Assembly (NCBI GenBank): GCA_004794785.1
Contig: SJOL01004449.1
Location: 59,478-123,477 of the forward strand
Direction of reading: 5' to 3'
DNA length: 64,000 nucleotides
Source: Opisthorchis felineus
Lineage: Eukaryota; Platyhelminthes; Trematoda; Opisthorchiida; Opisthorchiidae
Shown here: piece by piece, positions 33,930 to 45,539 of the stretch
How the letters are laid out: each line of letters starts with the position of its first letter
How positions within the stretch are numbered: position 1 is the first letter of the stretch
The notes under the pieces: generated by a model
The model's database searches: none
Told to the model about the DNA's origin: nothing
What the model saw: the letters and a program-made list of their open reading frames with translations, nothing else
Translations under genes and position numbers: made by a program

Positions 33930-36900
33930 CGAAAAAGTTGTCGGAAAACTTTGAAAAATGGAAAACAAGGGCAGTGGCAAGTCTTTGAAAAATATAGAAT
34001 GCCCTAATGGACAAAACGAAAGCCGTATCATGTTCGTCCGATATAGAAAATCGAAGGAGATTCTTGCTGTTACCTAGAGGGTACACCGAAAAGACCGAGG
34101 GGCAGATTTTAGCAGTGATTTTACCGCTACTTCCAAGAAGGCTAACGGAGAAGCATTTAAGCTAATTAACTACAAAAGGCTTTGCAGTAATCCTTTGCCC
34201 TTTCAATACAAGTGGTTAATTGTTTGACACAGTCTACTAGTGTATGCATTAACAAAGCAGTTAAAATACTGAACAAAGCTCTACAAGCGACATCAAATGT
34301 GAGGCTTCTCTCGCTTACGTTGCTGGAAACTTGAGGAATACCGGCCGTCTGCTGCATTAAAGTGCAAAATCTTGCACTATTGGGAAGTACTGAAACTAAC
34401 AAAAGGATACTTTTAGCTCTGTTTCACTGAATTACCCAATGGCTAGCCTGCTATCAACGATCTTCACGCTAATAATGATAAGGTTGATGAAAACTCTGGG
34501 CAGTGCAATCCCATTTCGTCTTTCTTGGGAGACACCAGTTAGACCTAGACTCAGCAACTCAATCAAGCTGCCACTTTAGATCTAGTGAAGTAAACTACAA
34601 AGTATAAGATGATAACAGACAGAAAGATGGCGTATAAAGTGATGTCGCACGAACAGAATAGCACAGTGTAACCTGAGAAAGTTGAGCTGCATAGCTCACA
34701 GCTGAATTGCTGAATAGCATCTCAACTTCATTCTGTGCAATTTTATGTTATTCTATGCCATAACGTACAACCCTAGGACGCTTGTTCAAGAAAAAACAAT
34801 GGGAGAATTGTTACACGCATACGGAGTTCGACCAGTAATTTACACAAAGTTTACACCTCTGTTGGATTATCTGTTCAGTTGTTAGCCCCTTGCCATGTTA
34901 GTCCCTACGGTTTGATCACCTACCTAACGTCGCTCATAGAAGAGACTGGATGGTGTGGGACAACTGGAAAATGGTGAAGACCAGTGTCAAGCGATCCAAA
35001 CTCCAAACGAATCGAACCAACATTTAGCACTTCAGCAGTTAGTCTTCAGAATTTTGTGGTCCGTTGTTTCCATGATTCCCACTAGCGGGTAGTCCCCGGA
35101 TGAAAACCACTGCATGTGACGTCTAGTGAATTCTCTGTCTTAGCAATCTATGTTACGCATTATCGACGGTATGAACAGCGGTAAAAAAACGGCTCACAAC
35201 TTAAACAAGGAAAAATCATCCATATAACAGCGCAAATGGGCAATTTGTGTGGAACAGTGAATGCCTCTTTAGCCTTTTTATTGTTGCCTATTAAGACGTC
35301 CAGCAAGGTTCTGCAGTTGGTTGCGGTATAGTACGGCATCTCTACCGACGGCCCGAAAAACTGAAAATCCAACTGGAAGGCAACTAGGGATTAATCGTCC
35401 GCAGGCAACTCGTCTTTACATGTTTGACACATTTTTCCTGTTCGGGCACGCCTTTATTAATTAAAATCTGACACATACCTGGACATTTAGTAAAGGCAGA
35501 TATAAGTGTTTCGAAGTGCACGCTAGGAATCCAAAGAGTAGGAAGTATGAAGAGGAAGTAGGAAGTGTAGGAAGTGAATTTCTTTCTCCCCAAACTTGAT
35601 GTTGCAAGAAAATACGGACAACGGATACGAACTATTTCCCGTTCTTGGTTGGCAATTAAGATGGTCATTTTCGGCAAAATTTTGATAAAGTCTGCTTTGT
35701 TAAATGTCAGCAATGAACGTAGTGATGAAGCCAGGAAGTTGTTTGGATATGTGTAACAGAAAATGACAAAATTCGCTAACTAGTTTAGCGCTAAATATAG
35801 ACTAACTGGATTTCTAGCTGAGTTCTTCGTTTGAGACATCCCTTAATTTAATTTACTCGCGCATCACGTCACGAGCTTTCCGAATTATGTTTTCATGTAG
35901 TAACCCTGTTTAGAGGATTACTGAAGGCCCTTCGACAGCCCATCACCGGCTTTGATGTCCCTGGGAACCATCAGGTGAGCACGGTCATCGAGTTTCCGTC
36001 AACCTTATTTTCCACTTGAATGCTGAATTATACCCATTTAGTGGATTGTACCAATTTGTACTGCTAGCTGATGTTGACGGAAGACTCAACCGAAACTCAG
36101 TTGAATATATCGTTTACGGTATTGCTCAACCAGTTGTTTTGCATGAAGATGCACCAGATAGCATTAAATGAATTTGTAAATAAAAGTATTTTTCCGCTTA
36201 AATAAGGTCTGGTGTTTAAGTAAAACCCAAAATTGTAAACTTGGGGACTATGTCAACCGAATAAGCGCCAAGGAGGAAACTGGTCGTCAGCTGTACCCTC
36301 GTGGGTGGCTTCCTTCAAGGAAATATACTGCAATATCTTGAATGCCGTCCAACCTGAAAATTTGGGCGGCCTTTGTACAGCTCCAAGGGTTGCGAAACCG
36401 ATCGTTTACTGGCAAAGAGTGTTCAGCAACCTTGTGAGTAGCATTATGTCAAGGAAAAAACATAAGTGGGTTTTTGTTTGACACCAAGACGTCTGAAACA
36501 ACAAGGTAAAACGCAACAAGAGACACCAGATTCAGTGTTTACATTGGCCCCGTTTTCGGTTGAGTCATGGTCCACAAAAGGCAAAATTTTTCCCAAAAGG
36601 CGCATGACACTGTTTACAATTGCACATTTTGTAACAGAAACGTATTAACCTAAGAAATGAAGCCAGTTTTGACAAATCATTTGCAAAACAGATTCGGGTG
36701 TGAAAGGCAGGTGGATACTGGGGAAATAAAGTAGAAGCCTTGGGTCCGGCTCATCAACCTGAAATTCGTTGTGTGTTGATGCGAAAAACTCAGCGAAGTT
36801 GACCTGTCATTGCTGAATCTGTGAGGTCTTGTTTTCTGATCCGTTTTTAAAACAAATACTTAGTTCTATTATGGTATACCTTACTGAACCGCTTGGGGTG

Positions 36901-37400
36901 CTATATGAACCACTACAAATCAAATTTACTTGGTTATTTTGAAGGTCTCAGGATATTTCTACTTTTGCTATTTTTTAGGCGAATGAGCTTATCCACGCTA
37001 AGAAAGACTGCCCATAGACTGCCTATGCAAAACATTTACTGTTTTTGCCTTAAAGGCATTGTCTGGGTTGGCTCTTGTCATGATAGTGTTCTGTGTCATG
37101 GCAACAAACAATAATTCGCCTGAGATATTTCAGACACACTCGGAAGGGAAGTTAGGCCAATGTTATTACAAAATATGGAAATTTTCGGAAGGGCGAAATC
37201 TTTAGGGAAGTGTTTCTAAATATCCTCATACTACCGAAAAACTATAAGTAACCCAGAAGGAAGGGCATTTCACCTAACGAATGAGCCTCCCTCTAAGCAG
37301 GTATTAGTCGATGAGCCTGTTCACACATTACCGCGTGATTTAAATGGGGTATATATGGATGAATGACGCCACAACTTGCCTAAGTGCGAGTTAATCACAG
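33930..37400. other. No gene recognised
   Basis: A 109-codon minus ORF (35384-35713) overlaps a purine-rich simple repeat and a 60-codon plus ORF (35574-35756). Neither has a recognisable domain. The rest is featureless. Confidence 0.35.
35536..35576. repeat. Degenerate GGAAGTA-type simple repeat
   Basis: Plus strand GAGTAGGAAGTATGAAGAGG followed by AAGTAGGAAGTGTAGGAAGTG. On the minus strand it forms a long CTTCCTA pyrimidine tract running into CCTAG, which imitates a splice acceptor. Confidence 0.6.
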
Positions 37401-37480
37401 TACTGCTTAGCTACCAGTAGCCGAGCGCTTCAGTCTTAAGCTACAAGCCGGGAGTTTGCGAGTTCCAATCACCCTGGGGA
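37401..37480 (+). repeat. Degenerate tRNA-like SINE head
   Basis: TTAGCTACCAGTAGCCGAGC resembles an A box region. GCTT-CAGTCTT-AAGC folds as an anticodon-like arm with GTC at the anticodon position, and GCGAGTTCCAATCACCC is a weakened B box. The T stem does not pair. Probably a decayed tRNA-derived SINE. Confidence 0.35.
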
Positions 37481-39412
37481 TTCGTGAAATGTGCACTGTT
37501 TACAATTCCCAATAACGCCGGACTTTTCGGCATAGGTTGACTCTATTCTAAGGATGAAATTTCTACCGGAAAATTCGGCGGAGTTACTCTCTGATAAACC
37601 ATGCTGTTTTGTGGGGCGCAAGGTATAGGTACTAAGGTTGTTGATGCTAGCCAAGGGTTGAAGATACGACAAATACTCGGACACAGCCGGTGTTCATATG
37701 CTTTTTGCGCAATTTTTCGCTCATTTTACCACGCAAATTGTTGGGCTTTAGCTCCTTAGAAAAATGCTTCATCTTACATCGAAAAGTGAATAAGTTGTAG
37801 GTGTTTTGAACACCACAACAGAAACCGTATTGGAGTTCACATGAATGTACAGGACTTCTCATTTATTGCCCATGTCTTTCCTTCTCCCGATCCAACAGAA
37901 CGATAAATTTCCAATGGCATGTCGATGTCGACCTTGAAACCTGTAGTTTTGTGGTAAGATTTAATCTTCAGAAGCACATATTTCCACGTGTGCGAGGTAA
38001 CTTCTCTCTTACATTGATTGTTAGACGTGGGGAGAGAGACAGCGTCATTGTAACACAGGCTGTAACAATCGTTTGGCCGACCGGCGAAAACCAAGTGACT
38101 GTTGCGTTAGTGTAGCATAACAGTGACATATCAGCCGAGTTTTTCTTCCCAAGACAACCAGGGAAAGGGATTAATGGGGTAGAGCGTTGACATCCAACTA
38201 GATTTCAGCACCACTAGCAGCTCATTATCTTCACGGTTGATCGATATTTCCGCTTAATGTAACAAGTATTATGACAGTCCAGCTCCTACAAATAATAGCT
38301 TATTGTTACAAATGGGGGAGAAGTTGATTCTAGAACTAGCTAAGACGAGGGAAAACGAGGCATAGTTAAGCTGCTTCACACTAGCTAGAGCATATTCAGT
38401 AGTTGTCCTTACAACCATCAGAAACTATATAGGCAAACAAAATGTGAGCATAATGTTTAGAGAAAACCTGTACCCTAATATCAGATTGGTTAAAAATTTC
38501 GTAAACTTCGCCATAAAAAAACCTTTGCTCTAGAAGGCAAGGAAGTGGAAACTCCATGTTCTCTAAAGCCAATCAGTAACACTCTGTATCACATGGATCA
38601 CGCGGAAATATCTTCAAAAGTAGACTGTTAAAACACGCAGAAAGCGAATAGGGCTCGGCAAACATTAACAAGGCGCAAAAAGTAACACCGAGAAATGCGC
38701 ACATTTCCTGTCCTCTTGTCAATACCAGATTTACCAGATAGTAGAGAAGGTTTCCTTAGTCATGTTCCCAGAAACTACGCAAGACATCGACCATACAACT
38801 GCTAAAACAAAAAGGCAACTTACCGGAACCCAGTGGAATTCTTGTTCGTTGTTTAAAGGTTTATGTCTGGGCGAAAGTAACGGTAGGTTCTGTGAATGAG
38901 CCATTCTTTAAACTGCACTTTTTTGTTATAAGACTTGAGCCTTAAAAAATTTTATGAAGCCGATTTAGTAGTTCTTTGGAGGGCGGTAAAGATTACGGCA
39001 ACAAGAGGACGTCGGTTGTGAGTTGTCAGGATTTTAAACTAGGACTATGTGGGAGCTATGGATGTAAGGCCTTTTTTATACTGATTTGTGAAAGCCAGTT
39101 TCCTGACTTGCCTCCGGATTGCTATTTGTTAAGTCAGATGTGTATGGGTCACAGTTCGGCCAGTAATTACGGAGTATCCCTGGATGATTACTTGAGAAAG
39201 TTTATAATGATGTGTGCCAAAAATGCACACTTCCTCAAGAAATGACACTGCATCCCAAAGGGATCCATTCTTGTGCCAGTAAGTTAGGTGTGATCATGCA
39301 GCAACAAAAAACCGTTCAACGATTGGGTCAGCCTTGAGTCAGGCCTATCTGACCGAATTTCACACCCAGAAGGAGCACAGTTCAAACTACTCGTTAGATC
39401 TGCCCAGCTTTT
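37481..39412. other. No gene recognised
   Basis: Short ORFs only, the largest 89 codons at 38976-39245 on the plus strand, without recognisable motif. That one immediately precedes the RT fragment at 39413 and could be more of the same element. Confidence 0.3.
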
Positions 39413-39685
39413 TTGACTCCCGTTTCATATACAGTTAGAATCAGCCACAGTCCAATATACAAAATGCATAAGGACGATACAGAGAATGCCTTATTGTCAA
39501 CCACCATTAATCACATGCCGGACGGTCAGTCATCTGGGAGCCTTACAGTGGGTGGAGTCCTTCAGGGTTATTTTCTCTCTATTTTGTCCAATCTTGTCAT
39601 CAGCGTTAACACAGGTGGCATTTTACAAGAACTGTGGATAAAAATTACATCTGAAGAGAGAACAGTGAGCTTGGACTTCGTCTGA
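39413..39685 (+). pseudogene. RTE-like LINE reverse transcriptase fragment (motif B)
   Basis: A 90-codon open frame contains SGSLTVGGVLQGYFLSILSN then LVIS, matching the F-V--GVRQGCPLSPILFNLVID signature of RTE-type reverse transcriptase at most key positions (G, V, Q-G, L-S-I-L-N). The Arg, Cys and Pro of RQGCP are replaced. No YADD box was found before the stop. A second-tier call, made from one motif. Confidence 0.4.
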
Positions 39686-40156
39686 AGGACGCCAGTTTGG
39701 TTTCTTAATATTTTTTCTCACGACCGACCCTTAACTTTTTTGAGATGGTATCAGGTACCGACATGCTTTTTCTGCTTTAAGGCTTAGTCTTGTTCCAGAA
39801 TTTCTAATTCCCGTGGGCCAGGCTAAAAGCTTCCAATGAGGATTCTTAGTTTGTTGATCTGTTCATAATAGATTTGCAGCTGTATAAGTAGAGACGGAAA
39901 TTTAACAGATGAAATCAACATGTGCATGGGCGCAAATAATGCCCGGAAGCGGGTATTATTTATAATGTCATAAACGAATTTCTTTGAGACGAAAAGAATC
40001 TTGTTTATAAAGCAACTGTGATAGTGGTCTTTCCTTACGGTTGCGAAATTTGGCCCCTCTCACACGACATCCTGAGGCTCATCAGGAGTTTTGTCTGTCG
40101 TGTTTCCACAGCACAGCAAGAGCTTGTTGTTTCTCGCGTACTCATGTAAGTTTGAA

Positions 40157-40420
40157 GTCTCCACGTCACTACCTGACTGGGAAGTCTTGACAGACGGATC
40201 AATCGATCGACACAACCAGGACATTAACTGGATCATCGTTCGGGGCACCTGATCGCTGAAGCATGAATGCGTGCGCCTGTTCAGACGTGTTAACTCAGGT
40301 GAGTCCGGTGTGCACTGATGGAGAACTGATAACATGCTTACCACCCGTGTCAAATGTCTGAAAAGGAGGAAAACTGTTCAAACGAGCGTAATGTGAGTTT
40401 GCATTCTACATATCCCGCAA
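40157..40420 (+). repeat. Hammerhead SINE, copy with internal deletion
   Basis: It matches the copy at 59.8-60.2 kb in the left arm (CACTACCTGACTGGGAAGTC, GGATCAATCGATCG, CACAACCAGGACA, CGCCTGTTCAGACGTG) and in the right end (ACTGTTCAAACGAGCG, TATCCCGCAA). The tRNA B box and the whole ribozyme between them are missing, the join lying near 40345. Same orientation as the full copy. Confidence 0.65.
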
Positions 40421-41555
40421 CCAGCTACAACCTGTTAGGTTAATATTTTTGGAACCTTCGAAACCAGTGTCTACCAAAGAGAATGTTGTTCTCCCTTCCA
40501 GATTATCGTTGGTGAGAAGATTTTTGTGGACAATACACGCTATGGCAACCTTCATCCGAGGCGACTGGAGGTTAAATGAGTGCTTCTGGATCCTGGCCGG
40601 GGTCCATATTGTCCTTCTTGTGTGTGACTGGAAACCTTTCATGACACTGCGTGTGACCGATCACACTGGTACGGATGCTGCCACTTCCTAGGCAGACTTC
40701 ACAGCTAAAGTTTTTTCTGTCGGTGCGTGCTGGACTTGGTCTGACAAATCAAACTCGTAGGGACGCTCAAACAGCCCCGATAATGATGCCTCACTACAGC
40801 ATGATTATTTCAACACTGTTTAAGGGTTTAGGCATCTTGTTCTTAATGTTTGTGCCTAAGAACACAGTCTTTACCTTCGACTTTTCACACCACTCATTAC
40901 TAAGTCTTTCAATCCTCATGGTTGTGTGACGCTTGAAAGTTGATGTGCATTACCTGCTCTGTGAATGATGATGACGTATTCAGGCAAGGCAGAACGAAAT
41001 TAATCGTTCCGGAAATCACTCAGTAAGGAGAAAAGAAGGAAAATTATTTACCCTTAAATGGGCCTTAATGAGACACGTCTGGAAGTCAGGACTCCTTGTC
41101 CTGCTTCCAGTGCTTCCTAGTTTCATCAACGAATAATCTACACGTATCTAGGAGCACGACAATTGTACACCCTGTGTCAGAACGACTCAGTTGTTGTGCT
41201 ACAATGAGAAATGTTTCTTGAGTAAAAGATTACGTTGTTCAACGGTGGGAGAAACAAGGGAACCAGAATGATGTCCGTGTCAACATTGTCGAGCTACCTA
41301 GGTTGATGTTTCAGGAAAACCGTTGGTTTGACCAGCATAAATGTGACCGAAACATCACTTACTTTTAGCATGGTTGTATGCCGATAAGCACTGATGGACT
41401 CAATCTGCCAGGTTATTAAACCACCCGCTACTTGACAAGGAGATTCTGTCTCTGACGAACAGACGTTATCTTACATAAAATGGGTGATAATCCTTGCACC
41501 CCATCTAAGGCATTCGAGGAAAGCACACATTCTTCGCCATTTTACTTGTAGTTGG
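40421..41555. other. No gene recognised
   Basis: Short overlapping ORFs (78-84 codons) on both strands at 40406-40929, with no motif or splice context. Confidence 0.35.
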
Positions 41556-41745
41556 TTGTTGGATATGTACAATCTCAGTCCACCACGCTCTCGTTTAAAC
41601 AGCCATCTTGTCGTGGCGCTATTATTCTGATTAGGCCACATGAAAGCGAGAAAGCACTGGACTCGAGTTTTAGTCTCAGTAGACCTCATCGACAGTACGT
41701 TAACTTGGACGGGCTGACGTTGAGCTCGGGATCTCTGATATGGGG
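41556..41745 (-). repeat. Hammerhead SINE, right-half copy on the minus strand
   Basis: Minus strand: CACGTCAG-like sequence corresponding to the tRNA portion, the hammerhead region (41654-41698), then AGAATAATAGCGCC, GGCTGTTTAAACGAG and TACATATCC. All are collinear with 60010-60197. The left arm and B box are lost. Confidence 0.6.
41654..41698 (-). ncRNA. Degenerate hammerhead ribozyme
   Basis: Stem I (GTACTG with CAGTGC, one wobble), stem II (GGTCT-ACTG-AGACT) and the short stem III with the cleavage triplet GTC are all preserved. The catalytic core has changed: CTGATGA is TCGATGA and GAAA is AAAA. It should therefore be inactive. The stem II sequence differs from the intact copy on both sides in a way that keeps it nearly paired. 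Confidence 0.7.
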
Positions 41746-44048
41746 GGCGAGCATATCGTTGGTAGTGGGAGGAGAGTCTGAAACTTTTAATGGGGACTTC
41801 GTCCTGTAAGTGAGGTTACTCTATGCTGAGAAGCCGAAAAGTACCACACAGCTGCCTCATCCTTATTGGAAATCATCAACAGTGCGCAACTCACAAAATT
41901 CCAAGAAGTCTTGAATCGTTGACCCATCGGCTAATAGTTTGAGCAACTTTCCAAGTTTCGAACCTTTTCACAGTCATTAGTTAAGGACCTACCAAACGGA
42001 ACTGCAGACTTTTGTTGGCAGCAAACGAAAAGATTACAGAGTTTTCGGAAAGTTTGGTAACAATCGGTAGATTTATTGCTGGGCAACGTTTCGCTTTTGA
42101 CCTGGTTGAAGATTACAGAGTTGTTTCCTAGATGACCTTTGTAGAACCAGGTCACATGAGAACCAGTTCGCATAAATCAGCCCCGCGACTGAAGTTGGAC
42201 GAGGATACAAATGCCTGGTTGGACTGGAATTCAAAAAGACTCGAAAACTTCCGTCTAGGACGAGGCTGCTCGTCTCCATTTGGACGGGTTGTTTTTCCAC
42301 GCTCGTTTACATAGTCACATTCGACAGCGGTGCCTTTTAAAAGACCGTTCATAACTTATGCACTTCTTGTTGTGAGAAGGCGGTCAAGATACTGCCTACA
42401 CACTGATAAGATCTTTTACCAGTTTCAGTTCGGCCTTTGTTACGGTTGGCTAAAGTTAAGTCTGGATCCAGATTATCAAGAGAAAACGTGACAAAACTGC
42501 TGTCTGGATTATGGTTAGCACTGCGTCTAGCGACCCGTCTGTTTCCACTTGAGTGAGAATGCAGTGGGAGAGGTGGGCAAACCTTTGATGCTAAAGCGGC
42601 TGTGGTGGATAAACTACCGGTTTATGTTGCACCATGCAATTTAAGACCAACGAGACAGTCGGAATCTTCGATGACAAAGTGCTGAATGCACCCGAGAAAT
42701 TTATTCTTCCGCTTGCTCCCCTGTGTAGGAAAATATCGCTCAGCTGATTATAAAATCTCGTTGTAGTCGACGTTAAGTGGAGTGATGTTGCAGAAGTAGG
42801 TGTGACGGTACCATTAAAAGCCATTTGGAGTACCGCGATTTTGCAACTTGCAATCCCATGGTTGACAGGTCAGTCTAACTCAACTAATCTTAGTCGATCA
42901 CGTGTCGCCCTTAAAAAAGAGTAGCAAAGCCCACGTGACCTTTTCACACACGATTAATATAATCGGCATTTATTTATTCCTGCATCCAATAAATCATTGA
43001 TCGGTTGTTCCTTCACTCGTTCGGTCATCCATTAATTACTTGATTAACTGAGTTAAATCAAAATTCTGAAATCTGTCACCTTTGATACCCATGGAAATAA
43101 TTTGGCAATAGGAGCAAGGAGTGAAGACTTTTATATTTGTCTCCTTCAATACTCTTCATTTTTGGCTATTGTAAGGCTCAATGTACAAATCAGAATCTGC
43201 CTCTGCTGGTTACCCTCAGTATACACACCCTGAAACTGTCTAATGGACTTGACAACTGGAATTAACTGAGAAAGAAGTGGTCTTGTGAACTTTGTCTAAT
43301 ACAACAAAGCGTGATATAAACCAGAGTTTAATTTTAAGGGCCGTTAATTTATTTTGCTGATCAACGCTATGATTACTCACAAATATTGTGAGCTCAACCA
43401 CTCGACGAAAGTTCAGTCATGTGGCCTGTAATGCGGCCACATAGCTTAAATCACTGGAGGAATACCCCATGTTAAATTAGTTGGTTCCGCCTTCAGTAGG
43501 CGACATGAAGTTTCATTCATTCGTGTAGGCTGCAGTGAAATGAAACGCTGACGGTTATTAATATAGAGATCGCAGTATCGTCAAGTATGAATAAATATGC
43601 AGAACCTTTTACTTACTGTTTCGTAAGACCCTTCTTATGTTGGTCTCAGTCTTTGAACCATCAAGTCTCAGTTTAGACGTAGAGCAGCGTCTTATGCCCC
43701 CGACTGCCGCACCAGTTTAACTTTTCTGTAAAAATTTACCGCAGCCGAATCCTGAGTGATTATGCTCAATCTTAATATACTAACTTCATTTAAAAAGATA
43801 AATGCAAATTACTTACGCCTGTGATGATGTGACAGCCCGTCATTCCGACCGTCCAGGCTGGGTTCAACCAGTTTCAAAACTAGACTCTCCATTTCGGAAT
43901 ACGTGACAAATTGTGCTTGAATAGGGAGTACCCATGTAGCAATATGTTAACGCTGTTTCACAAAAGCATCTTTCTACATAATGATAAAACTGGGGACTGC
44001 CAATCAACCGGTCAAAGTGAAGGTGAAACCCTGAATTAAAAGCAACCA
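41746..44048. other. No gene recognised
   Basis: Overlapping short ORFs near 42.1-42.35 kb on both strands without motifs. GATTACAGAGTT occurs twice, at 42033 and 42110. Nothing assignable. Confidence 0.35.
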
Positions 44049-44235
44049 AAGACCGACTTTGGGACCGCGGGAAAATTTGCAGGGAACCTAATTAATTTAA
44101 CGAGATTCCGCAGACGAGTTGGAAGGTAACGAACGTAGTGTTTATTATCAATTATGTGAGGAGATTCCAAACGGGAACGAGTGAAGGAAATAGTTTACCG
44201 GGTAGATAATTATGTATTATGTAAAATATAAACAG
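44049..44235 (+). repeat. Direct repeat, left copy
   Basis: It pairs with 45177-45345. Shared landmarks are TTGGGACCGCG, GCAGGGAACC/GCAGGGTATCC, TTAATTTAACG(A/C)GATT, ATTATGTGAG, ATTCCAAAC(G/A)(G/A)GAAC, AAATAGTTTA and TATTATGTAAA/TTATTTTGTG. About 70% identity by eye. Possibly the LTRs of a small element. Confidence 0.5.
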
Positions 44236-44459
44236 GTTATCCAATCACCCAATCAAGTGGTACGAAATTAGACCGCATAGCAAGAAGAAAATAGCCCAAT
44301 CACCATGTAAGAACAAAACTGTCGAACTGAAAGCGCCCAGTGTACCTGCCCGATACGAGGAAATGAGCTTACAACCCAACCGAGACTCCAAGTTGACCAA
44401 CCAAACTACTCGAAAGCTACTGGGGAGGAACCAGTCAATTTAGGGTTATTACATGCCGT

Positions 44460-44890
44460 CTGGAACTATGTAAGCACAGGCAGAAGAGGAGAAATATATC
44501 CAGTCAACCCCGCACTGATGATGTCATTTCGATTGACGATAAAACTGTTAAGCTCGGCGAACCGACCAGCAACCATCATCATGATTATCATCGACGGCAT
44601 GACATCAGTGTTCAACACTGATGCTTGGCTGCCGTAAGAGTTATTGACAGGGTGGGGAGAGGGAAAGAAAATGTGTGTGAAAGCAAAAATGGGAGGCGGG
44701 AGCAGTAGCCTGTTTTCGCTTATCCTCCCTGCCGTATGCAGTAAGTAGGGCGACCCGGCTGATGGCATTAAGCGGCGACCGATAAGGCATGCGTTTAGTT
44801 GTATGTATGCAATTCCTGGTTGTATATGAGCTAGGATACTGCCGGGGCGTCCAGACGTAGATGGGAGGACGAGTGGGTTCCTCAACCAAA
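44460..44890 (-). repeat. Possible SINE relic between the direct repeats
   Basis: A 139-codon minus frame contains TSGRPGSILAHIQPG, which resembles the virtual peptide (RLGQPGSIPALV-PSGG) of the SINE also seen at 50.6 kb. It runs to ATGACATCATCAGTGCGGGG, shared with 28160. The open frame is probably accidental. Not a protein gene in my view. Confidence 0.3.
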
Positions 44891-45176
44891 GCTTTGGCTC
44901 AAAAGCCTAACCGCAAGGCAGCGGTGTTTGGCAGGAAATGCAATTGCACTTCATCTTTTACAGAACAAGAAGCCGCACGTGTTCTAACCCTCAACCTGGA
45001 GGGCCAGCACACTGTGTTGCTTAGACCTCTAACTATTAACCAACCTGGTGTGAGAGACTATAAGATTGTCGCACGGATACTCCCAGTATACCTAAATGGG
45101 TCGCGGAGGTTACACCACCGTCACACCCCGGTAAGCTCCAGTCTTTTCGTGACGGGACTAAAAAAAAAGTAATAAA

Positions 45177-45345
45177 AGTCCGTAGTTGGGACCGCGAAAT
45201 ATGTCGCAGGGTATCCACTTAATTTAACGCGATTGTACATCTTATGTCTGTTACCCATTATGTGAGAAGCATATTCCAAACAAGAACAAATAGAAAAAAT
45301 AGTTTAATATATAATGCATTATTTATTTTGTGCAGTGCAAAAAGT
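45177..45345 (+). repeat. Direct repeat, right copy
   Basis: Partner of 44049-44235, same orientation, shorter by several small deletions. The two copies enclose about 940 bases. Confidence 0.5.
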
Positions 45346-45512
45346 CAACACATATTACGTTAGGGTTTCATTTGGTTCTTATATGAATCTGAGGGTCTTT
45401 TCAACCACCCCGGATAAAGGTCCTACTCTCCTGTGTGGCTGGGAGAGATCTAGAGATAGTATACTAAGTACTATACTAAGTAAGTATTGTGTGAATAGTC
45501 GTTTCCCACGAC

Positions 45513-45533
45513 GACCGGTTTTATCAACCGGTC
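45513..45533. repeat. Perfect 8-bp hairpin
   Basis: GACCGGTT-TTATC-AACCGGTC. Short, with no adjacent T-run and no gene to terminate. Recorded as structure only. Confidence 0.4.
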
Positions 45534-45539
45534 ATGAAT

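Noticed and set aside
35384..35713. Minus-strand ORF containing a seemingly ideal small exon (long CTTCCT pyrimidine tract, CCTAG, then 44 bases to CCAG|GTATGT)
   Set aside because: The pyrimidine tract is a simple repeat (35536-35576), which imitates an acceptor, and the 15-residue peptide it would encode has no support.
44466..44885. 139-codon minus-strand ORF as a protein gene
   Set aside because: It overlaps another open frame of the same strand. Part of it matches the virtual translation of a SINE, so the openness is probably incidental.
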